From Didymodactylos carnosus (lineage: Eukaryota; Rotifera; Eurotatoria; Philodinida; Philodinidae), in contig CAJNOQ010000063.1 in the NCBI GenBank assembly GCA_905250885.1, positions 1 through 64,000 of the forward strand: 64,000 bases of DNA, given 5' to 3'. How positions within the stretch are numbered: the stretch's first letter is position 1; each line of letters starts with the position of its first letter. The notes under the pieces were generated by a model. The model saw only the letters and a list, made by a program, of their open reading frames with translations. It was not told where the DNA came from and ran no database searches. Below are positions 10,473 through 21,708 of this stretch, piece by piece. Both the position numbers and the translations under genes were made by a program.

Positions 10473-11824
10473 TTAAAATTTAAAGTTTATTCGTTCATCA
10501 CCACTATCGGCTTCCAATAATTCGTAATATTGTTGTAATACTTCTTCACCCAATACACTTTCAACTGCCTGTAATTTTGTCAAACGTCCAGTTTTTATAT
10601 TTAATTTAAATTTTTGAAAACATTTTTCAGCCATTAATCTTAATTTATCTGAGCTAATATTTGAATTATAATTAAATAATTTTAATAAAATAATCATTTC
10701 GCTTATATTTAAACCTTTATGTTTTTTAACAACATCAACAACATCAAATAAAAACGATATTTTCTCAACTGGTGTAGCGTCGAGACACGTGTAAAGCGTA
10801 AGGACAAGCTCGACGAAGTCAATCTGAAAAATATAAGCAAGTCAGTATGAATTAGAATTCAATTATTTAAACTGAAAACAGAAAAATTTTATCTTTGATT
10901 GTACGATAATCCAAAAGAATTGTATAATCGAGGTAAAGCTCTTTTGATTTAGAAATACTGTCTGTAAAAACTCCGTGACACTTACGTATCCATTGTTGTC
11001 TAGGTCGTGAACTAAAAATAGCCGCTGCCCCAATTGCCATGATTTGTCAACAGTGAGACCTAAAATAGATTTGGTTTAAAATTCTATTTAAAAAACAAGA
11101 TCACCATTGCCTAAATATCCTTGGCTAAGAGTCTAGAAACATAAACTCGCGTTCTCTTCCATCACTACCGTGTATCCTCGTGTCCACATCGTCCGTCCAT
11201 TGACAGATAGGATCCGAAAAGCTGCCTTCACACGGTCTGTTTATCACAACTGTCGTGATTCACTTCAAGCTTCAATCAAGACATGGACAGAATATAAGCA
11301 GGATAAACGCTACTGCTTAATAAATTTCGATCTATATTTTATCATTAAACGCCTGAATGTTTCTTGAAAATCATTCTTAAACTCATGAAAACTGAAATTA
11401 TCTACGAAAATCATATGAAACTTCTCTTTTTTGCTTGAAAATTACAATCTTAGACACGCAAATTTAATTCTTTCTTTACTAAAATTTTAGTACATTTCCT
11501 ATAATACTAACACAATTTTGGTACCATTAAAGCGATAACGTTCGTGAAAGCATTTTCATTTAATTTTCCTTCTGGTACGTGTAATGCGAAAATTTGATGT
11601 AATTTATATATTTCATTATCATTATAGCTGGTCACAAGTCGGAGCAGCATTAAATCGGCTTCTGATAAACGTTTTTGATGATGCCTAAAACTCGATGTTT
11701 CCTCAAATATCTCGTCAAAGTCCATTTTTGTTGCCGACAAAGAACGTTTACACGAATACGATTCATCCTGTTTCAATTTTGATTTTAGTTTATCCAGATG
11801 CAAATGTCCATCACCATTTAGCAT
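10473..11824 (-). CDS. Calcineurin B/NCS-like EF-hand protein
   Basis: Exons 11512-11824, 10986-11059 and 10473-10823 give 245 residues. One canonical calcium-binding loop is visible at residues 123-134, DLDNNGYIDFVE, with D, D, N, G, I and E at the expected positions 1, 3, 5, 6, 8 and 12. Its upstream helix (WQLGQRLFLVHDLDNNGY) spans exon 2 and the loop is split by a phase-0 intron. The preceding segment (EIYKLHQIFALHVPEGKLNE) reads like a degenerate EF-hand of the calcineurin-B/CHP class, and the C-terminal half has two more helical pairs without good loops. The protein is longer than calcineurin B (about 170 residues) because of an N-terminal basic extension. It probably senses calcium or scaffolds a partner; the partner is unknown. 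Confidence 0.65.
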
Positions 11825-14217
11825 TTTTATTTAACCTATTTTTTGAACAAACACCACAAATGATCGACAAAAGTAAACAAAAAAGCTTCCAATTAATTAG
11901 AAAATTATACTACGATAAATATTTAGAATTATATTCAAACTAACGATATGTTCAGAATTCGCGCTCACGCACTTTCTTTTTATTTAAGTTCAAGAAATTA
12001 GAATGTGTTCGAACGGATGAGCGGATCGGAAAACTTTTTCTATAGGTGTTAATAAACTTTTTAGAGTACTACATGCAGAAACGTACCTCCCAGAGCTGTA
12101 CATAATTTTTCAATCAAAACTTTTTCATTTTTTACTTCAAATTTTAAGAAAATGCACTGTTACAAAATATAATTCTTCACAGGACACAATAACTGTTTAT
12201 TGCTCTTGATATTTTTTCCGGGAGGGGCAATTGTCCCGCTGACTGCCCGCCAATGGCCGTTAATAGTCAGGATCACCATGTCTGAATAAAGTCCCATAGA
12301 TAAAATCACTAATTAGTTTTAATCACAATTACGTAGTTAAGTACACTACAAGACAACACTACTCATTTCGGAAAAACGCTGAGCACCATTATACGAATTA
12401 TAACGACATTATAAAAGTCGACTTTCTTAACAGCAATACGTTCAGTAATTGTTCACTAAACAAATGATGCAAGTTTTGTCTAATCTTAAATGAAATCTGC
12501 CTTCACCCGGAGATGTCGATCACTGATGAGAAAACGTTTTATCGACAGACAACGTATCTTGAAATTAACTAATACATGTAAAAGAAAAAAGGTATCATCA
12601 AATGATACGGTACTCACGTGACTCATTAAAAAACATTATAAAAAGACTATGTCGAATTCCTGTAACAACCACTAACACTTAATAAGCAGAAATATCTTAG
12701 ATGAGTTGCAAGAATCCAAACTTGCACATTTCAAAATCTAATAACGAAAACACTGCAATAAAGAACTTAAGATATTCTTCAGTTTCTCTTCCTAGCAGTG
12801 TTCAATATATGTTCTTAAGACCACAAAGACAAAGATAAAAAAATGATTGAATAGTAGAAAGAGAAAAATGAAAACGACAAATGAGTGAATCTACATAGAC
12901 TAGTTATGTACATAGTTGTGTATTGTTTTTATTGTAAACTATACTTGATGTTGATTACATATCATAATTGGAAGCGTCGGTTTTTGTTATTAAATAAAAA
13001 TCAATAATTGTTGTTTGCATACAATTACCTTTACTGAATTATATTACAATAAACAATATGAGGGAGGGGAGAGCTTCAAAAACTAATAGGCTTTTTATGT
13101 TTATAAAACTGGTAGTGGCCTACAGTTTGTAACGTGTAAAAGTTAATCATTTAAAAGTAATTCAAGATATTGTTAAACGGATTAATACAACGTTATTTAT
13201 TGTTACATCATTGTTACAAGAACTGAAGTTTATCTACATTTTTCCGCTCTACATTTGTATCTAAGAGTAATGACTCTTTATTATAGCTTTGAAAAGACTA
13301 CAAAAACCAAATGCTTTCCACCCAACAGGTATTCCAGAAAAAAGTCAATGTGTAGTATTCAGCTTAATTTCTGTGATGCGTACTTTGCTTCTCCTTCTGT
13401 TATCTGTCACAGATGGTTGTGTTACTTTCGTTTGTTACAATCCAATGCTTTATTTTTCATGAAAATAATGAACATTAAAAAAGCAGAGTATAGAGTTATA
13501 TAAAAGAACGGTCACATACAGAGATGATGTTTTGGTTAAAACGTTTTTTTTTTAAGAAAGAAACAACACACATAGTTGAGACGTGCGCACACACACAGAC
13601 ATATAGCATAAAAGGAAGAAAAAAACCAAAGTGAAGGTAAAAACGCTTGTTAAAGTGCGCTGTAAAATAAACAGTGTACGTGCTCTATGATATAATAAAA
13701 AAAGTAAATCAACATCTACCAGATAGTAACGCGTAGAATGCATACATACACAAACAAACAAACACAACGCACATCAAAAGAGAAAAAAAACATGTAAAGT
13801 TATTATAAACGGATCTTTGTCTACAAAACTAGATAGATATCAAATGACGTGAAGAGTAGTTAACACATTACGTTAATTAATCAAAAAAAACAAACAAACA
13901 AAACAAACATATAAATAAAAAAAGAGAGAAAGCTAATATACAGACAAAAGGATGACTTTTTTTTGTTAATGTTCATCGTGGTTTAAACTTGAGAAATATC
14001 CGTCCTATTATAAATTAGATTTTTTTTGTTCCGTACGATTATAACAGGAAGAAAGACTCGGATTCGAAGTGAGTAAAGTCACAATATATATGAATAAATA
14101 GACCTATTGTAAAAAACAAATTATAAACATCGTAAAATATTGTGAAAGAAAACTTTTAACAAACAAAAAACTTTTACTTTGTTCTGCGACACTGTTGTTT
14201 GTTTTCGTTATGGTTAT
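11825..14217. other. Intergenic region, right part probably CELF 3' UTR
   Basis: No coding sequence was recognised. The right-hand kilobase lies directly downstream of the minus-strand CELF stop and is rich in AT and CA, as expected of a long 3' untranslated region. At 13583-13600 a CA run reads as a UGUGUGUGUGUG-type tract in the CELF transcript. Confidence 0.45.
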
Positions 14218-17200
14218 CTAAAACGGTGATACACGTGTTTGTTGTTGTTGTTGTTGTGGACTTTTCTTTATGCTATTATTGTTATGATTAGTATTATTAT
14301 CATTACGTAGTTTTTTTAACTCAACTTTAAGACGTTTTAAACCAATTTGAAAACCATTCATATTCGTAATAGCATTCTGAGCAGACATAACATTATCAAA
14401 GCTAACAAATCCTAAATAGAGATACGAACAATAAGAATATGGTAAAAAATATATTCTAGTCTCAACATAATCTATTTCAAGTGGACTTCATCATCGAAAT
14501 CTTTTCATTTATTACTATGAGTAAACTATTATAAAGTCAAATATACTTGCTGGCAAAAAAAATCATCTTACCGAAACATTTGCTCCTGTTTGTCAATTTG
14601 TCAATAAAAACTTTGGCAGAAATAATTTGTCCGAAAGGTGCAAATGCTTGTGCTAAATCTGTGTCATTGTATTCTTGTGGTAAATGATAAATGAAAAGAT
14701 TACATCCGTCTGGTCCTTTAAAGAAATTGGAAAAATAGTTTCTAGGCTTCTTTATAACAAAAGATAATTACCTTCAGTAGGTTTGCCAGCTACTTGTGAT
14801 GCCAAATAAGACGGAGATTGAAAAATAGGAAATGCAGCTAAAAATAGAAACAATAATAATGAAACGGTCAATTTAAATTATTAATAGTGAAACAAAGTAC
14901 GAAAGATATTATTTCCTTAAAAAAACTAGAAAAGAAAATTTAGCATCACAAATCAAAAGGTTATCAATTTTATCATGCCGTATGATTTGTAAAACTTACA
15001 GCAAGCATGGAGCCAATACGTTTGTCAAAGAATAATACGTTTATCAAATATTATTAGCACAGAAAAAACGGATTTAGATATCCTCTTCTATCAGTGATAC
15101 AGTAAATTGTCATGTATCTACAAAACCTTTTGCATCCACATTCATAAAAAAAAAACTATTTTCAAAACAAAAAAAAGCAAAACAAAGCCCCCGCTAAACA
15201 CACGCGCACAACAAAACCTCGATTGTCTAATATTTCACTCACCAGTTGATTTGTCTAGATATTTTTGATTACCTGAAATAACCAGGATTTTCTCATATAC
15301 TTACGAATCAAATCATAGATCATAAAATTTTAAACATAGGTTTGTTTTGCTTACCAGGAGGAACTGGAGAATTTGTTGTTGGTGGACTTGAATGAATATT
15401 CGGTATAAGTCCTATAGATAAATTAACAAATTGATCACAGTTATTACAACTAAGTAGATGATTACTTACCGACATTATGGGATAGTTGTAATAATGCAGC
15501 CAGTCCTTGAAGATTTTGTGCAGTATCTTGACAAAAACAAAATAATAATGAAATATCCAACAACTATTATGGAAAGAGATCAATATTTGAATCTTACCAC
15601 TTGCACCTCCATTTTGAGCGGGGCTAGTTCCATTTGGACAGAGCTGATGTTGAAAAGTTGACGCTGGTGGTAGGGGACCGTTGCTTGATGCTGTTACGGC
15701 TGCTGAATTATTTGGCCCATTTCCATTTATTGCCCCATTATTTGCATAATATAATGTTGAATCATTATAATTCGGTTGATTATTTGTATTTTGACGTGGT
15801 GAGTTCATTTGGTGTAATGGTCCACTTAAAGTATCTTGACCAGGTATGTTCAATGATTGAGTACTACCATACTGTGAACTCAGATCCATATTCGATGGAC
15901 TACTGGCAATTCCAGCTGGTAATTGTTTATTACCATTTGAATTCAACATTTGTAATAAATTATTAAGAGCTGGAAAATTAATAGCTGAAAAAGACAAGAT
16001 AAAAAACATATTTTTAAAAATGTCTCGACTTGGAAGTGGAGTTCTGTTACAGAAGCAGAACTTATAGCAAGACAAATTCATGCTGATAAGTCGGTCAGAC
16101 TTTAAGAAAGAAGTCACCTAAAACCGATCACAATGATCTAATTTGATGCCTATTCAAGACTAACGTTTGCTTTTTACAATTTTCGCTTTAGTCTGGTTCA
16201 ATAACAAATTATTTTTTCAGATCCTTTGAGGTTGACAATTCATACAAGCAACCGTATTGCTCATATTCACACTCACTCTCGATTTGTCAATGTTCGATTC
16301 TAACTAGTTTTACTCACCAGATCCATTATTTCCTAAGAATCCGTATTGCTTTAATAGTTGTTGAAGAAATACTAAATTTCCTATATTAAAAAAAGTAATT
16401 AGCTGTAGTAAACACTCTAACTATATGCAGTTACCTATATCAGGTATAAAATTATACGTATTCATTGGTGCTGGACTCATCTAAACAACAATACAATTGT
16501 TTGTTCGTTCTAACACTTTGGTTTCTCAAAACAACGAATACATACTAGTGTTGACGCAGCTGCCAACTGTTGCATTATTCCATTAGTATTTGTGAATTGT
16601 TGTTGCATTTTTTTTGTTTCTTTATCCTTTGGTGTATCTGCAAATTTGACAACTATTGGGGATGAACAGCCCTAAAATATAACAGAAAATGTTCTACATT
16701 TTAACTTGTTAGTTTGGGTATTTTTCTTCATTTGCCTCCATTGTTTGTGACTGATGCATGGACTTGATGGCATTTAAAGCACACTGTCGTTTTTGAAATG
16801 TGACGAAGGCACAACCTAGAAATAACGCAAAAAAAAGAATAAAAAGTCCGAAAAAAACAATATTTATTGAACAGATACGATAGAAAGACTACAGAGCTAT
16901 CGGATACAAGAATTTAGTGTCAGATGAATTTTCTGGCAAACGTTTTTTTCTATGGATAAAACAACAATCTTTAATTTCGACACAGATCCTTAGAATATTG
17001 AACAGGTACCTCTGAAGAAAGATGCAGCAAGCTGTCCACTGTACAAAATGATTGGTCTCCGCTCAATAGACAGTACACACACACACAAACCTCTACTTTT
17101 TCCGTTTCCATCTCTGAGTATTGTACAATCTTCTATATTTCCATAGGGTAAAAATAAATTTCTTATACTTGATTCATCTAAATTTTTCGATATCATACCA

Positions 17201-17649
17201 ATAAATAATTTTCGCTCTATAACAAAAAACAAAACAATTGTCATTCACACAAAAAAACATATCATTTATACAAACCATTTCTATTTTCCGTATCTGCAGG
17301 TTTCATTTGTATTGGATGATGCATCTAAAAAATAACAACAAAACAAATTAGAAAAAACAACAATAGCAAAAGAAAAAAAGCGAATGATCCTACTTACACC
17401 TTGCAGTGTTTTTAAGTTATGTAATGCGTTTTGTGCGTCAAGTGCTGCTTTTCTTGTATAAAATGTAACGAAACAACAGCCTTTACTATCCGAGGTATTT
17501 TTATCTCTTAAAATGTTCAATTGATAAACTTGTCCATATATTTCAAATATATCACGTAAATCATTTTCCGACATATTACGTGGAATTTGTCCAACAAACA
17601 TTTTAATAGCATCGGGATCCGGTTCACGTTTATCGGTTGTAGAATTCAT
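14218..17649 (-). CDS. CELF: CELF/Bruno-like RNA-binding protein, 14 exons
   Basis: Exons 17398-17649, 17276-17324, 17091-17216, 16736-16815, 16546-16671, 16435-16480, 16318-16380, 15598-15984, 15470-15526, 15355-15411, 15243-15272, 14772-14837, 14572-14715 and 14218-14411 join to 558 residues. RRM1 starts at residue 16 ([10 protein letters not shown]) with GCCFVTF as RNP1. RRM2 starts near 102 ([11 protein letters not shown]) with GCAFVTF. RRM3 lies near 450-530 ([14 protein letters not shown]...GFVSF). The split between RRM2 and RRM3 is long, Asn/Gln/Ser-rich and low complexity, as in the CELF family, and the C-terminus has a Gln run and ends VSPF. CELF proteins bind UGU-rich RNA and control splicing in the nucleus and mRNA decay or translation in the cytoplasm. 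Two of the exons are tiny (30 and 46 nt) and could be alternative cassettes. Intron 4 is a GC-AG intron. Confidence 0.95.
16672..16735 (-). other. GC-AG intron in the CELF gene
   Basis: The RRM2 homology requires exon 4 to end ...ACAATGGAG and exon 5 to begin GGCTGTTCATCC, giving [12 protein letters not shown] as in other CELFs. The base pair after GAG is GC (GAG|GCAAATG), not GT, and no usable GT lies in frame before a stop. The 64-nt intron ends TTTTAG. All other introns of the gene are GT-AG. Confidence 0.8.
17073..17090 (-). promoter_or_regulatory. GU-rich tract at the 5' splice site of CELF intron 3
   Basis: On the transcript the donor reads GAG|GUUUGUGUGUGUGUGUAC, so the 5' splice site itself is embedded in a UGU repeat. 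UGU-rich RNA is the established binding target of CELF proteins, which suggests the protein could mask this donor and regulate its own splicing. That link is inference. Confidence 0.5.
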
Positions 17650-18780
17650 GCGGTAAAATTGTGCGAGAAAACAGAATAAAAAATTAAACTATTCGATAAT
17701 AACAACTCATGCACGAAACAATAAATAATAATAATAATAACTTTTGGAGTTGAACATAACAGTACATTAAGATGTTTAGATAACGACAAGCAAAAAGAAA
17801 TATAAACAAAGTAGACGGTAAACAAGAGAGAGTAACCAATATTCGAAATTAAATGTGAAAATTAATCAGGACATCATACTAAAGACCATCACCAAACAAC
17901 ACCACCGGACAATTGAACAGCAACAAACGAACGAGACTGAAACAAAACGAAGAAAAATGAAATCTGGTTGTTGGAAAAGAAAAAAATAAGCATAAACAGA
18001 TATTTATCCAGTTCAGAGGTATCCACTATTTGAAACAATATAGTAATGTCTGCCAATTATATCTAAGGTCCGAAGATTTTAGCTAATTTCAGCCTTTCGA
18101 CTCACCTTATTGTTACCTTCTAAATACTTTTGTATCATATTAATTGTAGTTAGAGATATGTCCTTACAGAATTCGGTAGATAGCGCTAGCAGTCGGTGAG
18201 AGATAATCGCATTGGCGGTAGAAATTTTGTTTATTCGACTATTGCTACTATATTTAAAGACACAGTTTTATTGAGACCAGTCAGCTTTAGTTTTAGTGTT
18301 TTGTTCCTTTAATTATTAACAGTAAGTCTCTCTCCAAAATCTGTTCACATAAACTGTGAATTCAACTCGAGAAACATACAAAAAGTTCAGCCAGTCAGTA
18401 TTGCAGTTTCCATTCGGTATCACAAAATTTTTCCGCTACCTTTATATTTCTTTAACGTTCACTAGACGAAATTTTGAAACATTGCTTATTCCTTACCTTT
18501 GTACTCAAGGTTGTTTTCACTTCAATGGCATCAAAAGTCTTTGTGAAACAGATATTATATAAAGTTGATTTACTTTTAAATAATAGTATGAATAAGTTAA
18601 AAATCAACAAACAAAAACATACACCAAAAAATTGTATACAAAGACAAAAATAGCACAAATAAACCAAAAAAAGACGGTAGAAAAGAAGCACAATTAAATA
18701 TTCATTGGTGTATATAGTATAGTCCCAATAACGGACCAGACTGTCAAAAGGAACATTAAAAAAAAACACCTCTCAAATTA
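17650..18780. other. Region between CELF and E2F genes
   Basis: Both neighbours are on the minus strand, so the left part should hold the CELF promoter and 5' UTR and the right part the E2F 3' UTR. No conserved coding sequence or specific promoter element was recognised. Confidence 0.4.
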
Positions 18781-20220
18781 TTAAATTGAGTTTTTTTCAT
18801 CATTATTATCATAAAGATCACAAACACTTTCATTCTGTTCCATTTGAAATTGATAATCAGCATTTTCAGGCAATTCACTCAATGGAATAAATGAATTGAG
18901 CGGCACTATAATAATCATCAATATTAAACTTTAAAGCAAAAACTCTCTTATGATTTAGTTCATCGGAAACTTTCAATTCATCTATTTAATTGATGCTGAT
19001 AAATATATAAAAGCAAGGATACTGGAATCTAGCAGATTTTATCTTTCAAGTTGAAAATTATATCCAGAGGAAAGCAACGTTGGTAGGAGAACAAAGCTAG
19101 TTTTATGCTAATCGAAAAACATAGATGTGGATTACGAACCTGTCCAATCGAAGGAACGATCATAATGAGAACTCGACGTGATCTAAAGAACGAAATGTTG
19201 TTTGAAACAAGTAACTGTAGATAATAGTACAAACCTCCATCTCTTTTAAATCATGAACAATTCCATTCCCATAAGAATATTTTTGAATATCACGATTTAG
19301 AACTTTTAAACAAACTGGCTCTCTTTTACTTTGAATATGTAACTGATGCACGGAGCTGTTATCCTTCTGAAAACGAACGTAATATATCAAACAATAGTAA
19401 AGGAATGTATTGTGATGATAACCTTAATTTCGTTAATTTTTAACATTGTTCCAGTAGATGCTTCGGCAAGAAGAATCATGTCATCAATTTTATATGCTTG
19501 ACAAAGGTCCTCGTGTGTAACATAAATTGAACTAAAAATATTTATCTTCAGTAAAATTTACTATTCTAAATATGATTTACATCGCGCTTACTTTTGTAAT
19601 GTGACATCCGTTAATGTGTTTTCAATACTTTTTTCGATTAACCGAAACTTTTCTTCCCAAAATGCTAACTCATCTTCTAATTCTTGTAATTCAGTTTGTT
19701 TATGATTTAACCGTTGATAGGCTTCAACTGTATTATCACCAGATATTGCGCCCCTAACAAAAAATTGAACATCAAGAAAAGTTTGTTCACTACAAATGAC
19801 AGTAGTACATACTTCCATCTGATTGTGTTTTTCGATTGTTTTTCTATAAGTCCAATACCTTCAAGAACATTAGTTATGTCGTATATACGACGCTTTTGTT
19901 TTGTAGCCAATGCATCGGCAACCTAAGATGATAGCGATGTCTAATAAAGATAAAAGGCAATGTTAAATACGTACATGTTTCAAATCGAGTATACCGTTTT
20001 TCGACTGACGTAGAAGAACCATAAAGCGTCTTGTTAATGTTCCAAGGCTTTTCTCTTGTCGACAGTAAGATCCACGTTTTTTAACTGTACCAAATCCAAT
20101 TTCATCTTCTTCACAATTGAACATAAACGCACAAGATGATGAGCCATTGTCATTTAATATTTTTGTTTTATGAAGAGATTTCTGACCTAGTGAGGAAGAT
20201 TTAGTATTATTACGGGTCAT
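18781..20220 (-). CDS. E2F: E2F4/5-like transcription factor
   Basis: Exons 19975-20220, 19813-19922, 19592-19753, 19423-19531, 19235-19366, 19140-19182 and 18781-18905 join to 308 residues. The winged-helix DNA-binding domain spans about residues 57-119 ([20 protein letters not shown], then [20 protein letters not shown], with the hallmark RRxYD at 93-97). A leucine-rich helix (about 135-165) and marked box ([12 protein letters not shown] onward) for pairing with DP follow. The C-terminal 41 residues hold DYQFQ and CDLYD (297-300), matching the retinoblastoma pocket-binding motif, usually DY...DLFD. The short length, with no cyclin-A-binding N-terminus, places it near E2F4/5. It should heterodimerise with DP and recruit pocket proteins to cell-cycle promoters. 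Exon 6, 43 nt with no family landmark, is the least certain. Confidence 0.9.
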
Positions 20221-21150
20221 ATTCTATCTAGAAATAGCAGTAAGATTATATCTAAATAAAGTCAAACAAGGTAAAGCTTCTTCTAAACAAATATGTGGAG
20301 ACAGTTAGTTCAGTCTAGAACGTTTTGTTTAAAAGAAATAGTTGTTTCTTCTCGCTTAGTAAGACAGAAGTAGAATGATGAAAAAGCAAATAAACTTCGA
20401 ATCAGCCAGTAACGAACTCATAACAATTTGCTATTTGATTTTCCACTATATTGCACTGTGAATGTCAGAAAAAAGATATTAATTCTCATAAGAAATAAAA
20501 AGCTTTAGCTATGAATGTTTGTACATTTTGATCTGCACAGTATTTCCAAGTACGATAAGGATTTTACCATCCTAAAAACTTTTTAGCTCATCTATCAAAA
20601 TCGTTATTTTGTTCTCAAATTGCCTGCTGAAATTCAGATATTCCAATTTTAACTTGAAACAATCAAGAAGTCTCAATTTATATTTATAACTGTTAGGGAA
20701 ATAACCTTTTCTCCTCTCTATAATGTAGAGTTAGAATAGGTCAACTTGTTTTGCTATTATGTTCGTCGATCGGCATTAGATCCCTAATTCGGTTCTTTCA
20801 AAATTAGAGGTGTGTTTCAAAAAGATTCTAAAATCTAGCTCAAAATTTAAGCATTATCTTGTTCCAGTTATATAGTGTCAGAGGGGATCCAGATAAATTT
20901 TTGAGATGGATATTGTCAGAAAATAAGTAAACATGTAGGATGTTTTAGACCTATTTGAAAAAAACAGATTAACTCATTTTTAAATCACATGAAGCACTAT
21001 GATATCGAAAAAATACTTCGGGAGATGTCTTTAAAGTTTGAAAATAAATTATCAATCAGATTTACATCAGCAAATCCAAACTCCTAGATGGTTGGGAGAT
21101 TTTAATCAATAGCGTTCATCATCTTTGTTTTTTAATGATCTTCTTTTTTT

Positions 21151-21282
21151 AGGTTCTGATGCGTTGCGGGTTTCTTTCTACAGAATATATAGTCAGATAC
21201 TTATTGTTGCTTTTTTAAATCTATTTGCTCAAGAAAGACGACCTTTTTCAGATATTCAGTTTTATAAAAAAAATACATTCCT
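21151..21282 (+). repeat. Copy 1 of a 130-bp direct repeat
   Basis: This stretch matches 24443-24578 almost base for base over long runs, for example ATCTATTTGCTCAAGAAAGA and CAGATATTCAGTTTTATAAA, with scattered substitutions. It contains no coding sequence. Confidence 0.8.
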
Positions 21283-21314
21283 TAGCTGAATCGGCTATGC
21301 AGTTTTATCAGGGC

Positions 21315-21708
21315 TAGGCATACACCAGTTACAGTTTTTGGACGGTTAACTGTAACTGTTATAACTGTCATAACTGTAAAACTGTAACTGTCATAACTGT
21401 AACTGTCATAACTGTAAAACTAAATATATTTAGCTTATAACATGTGCGCAGCACATGTTCTTAGATTGCCCAATAAAGAAATAGATGTGGTTTTGTCGAC
21501 TGAAATAATTATCTTCAAAGACGTAACTAACCTCTGCCAATTCTATAGAAAAGCTAAATATATGTCCTTTTTTTGTCTTACTCTGAAACCTATGCTAATA
21601 GTACAACGATAACTCATTCTGAACTATCTTCGGAACAATTATGATAGTTATAGTTTTACAGTTATGACAGTTACAGTTTTACAGTTAACTGTAACTGGTG
21701 CATGTCTA
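21315..21708. mobile_element. Non-autonomous hAT-like element (MITE), 394 bp
   Basis: Terminal inverted repeats TAGGCATACACCAGTTACAG and TAGACATGCACCAGTTACAG (right end reversed) are flanked by an exact 8-bp duplication, ATCAGGGC, at 21307-21314 and 21709-21716. TA(G) ends with 8-bp target duplications are typical of hAT elements. The subterminal zones consist of repeated AACTGT and CATAACTGT words, in both orientations. There is no transposase frame, so movement would need a related element in trans. Confidence 0.85.

Noticed and set aside
12511-12550. CTGATGAG followed by AAAACGTTTT, hammerhead-like
   Set aside because: The GAAA core box is missing after the short palindrome.
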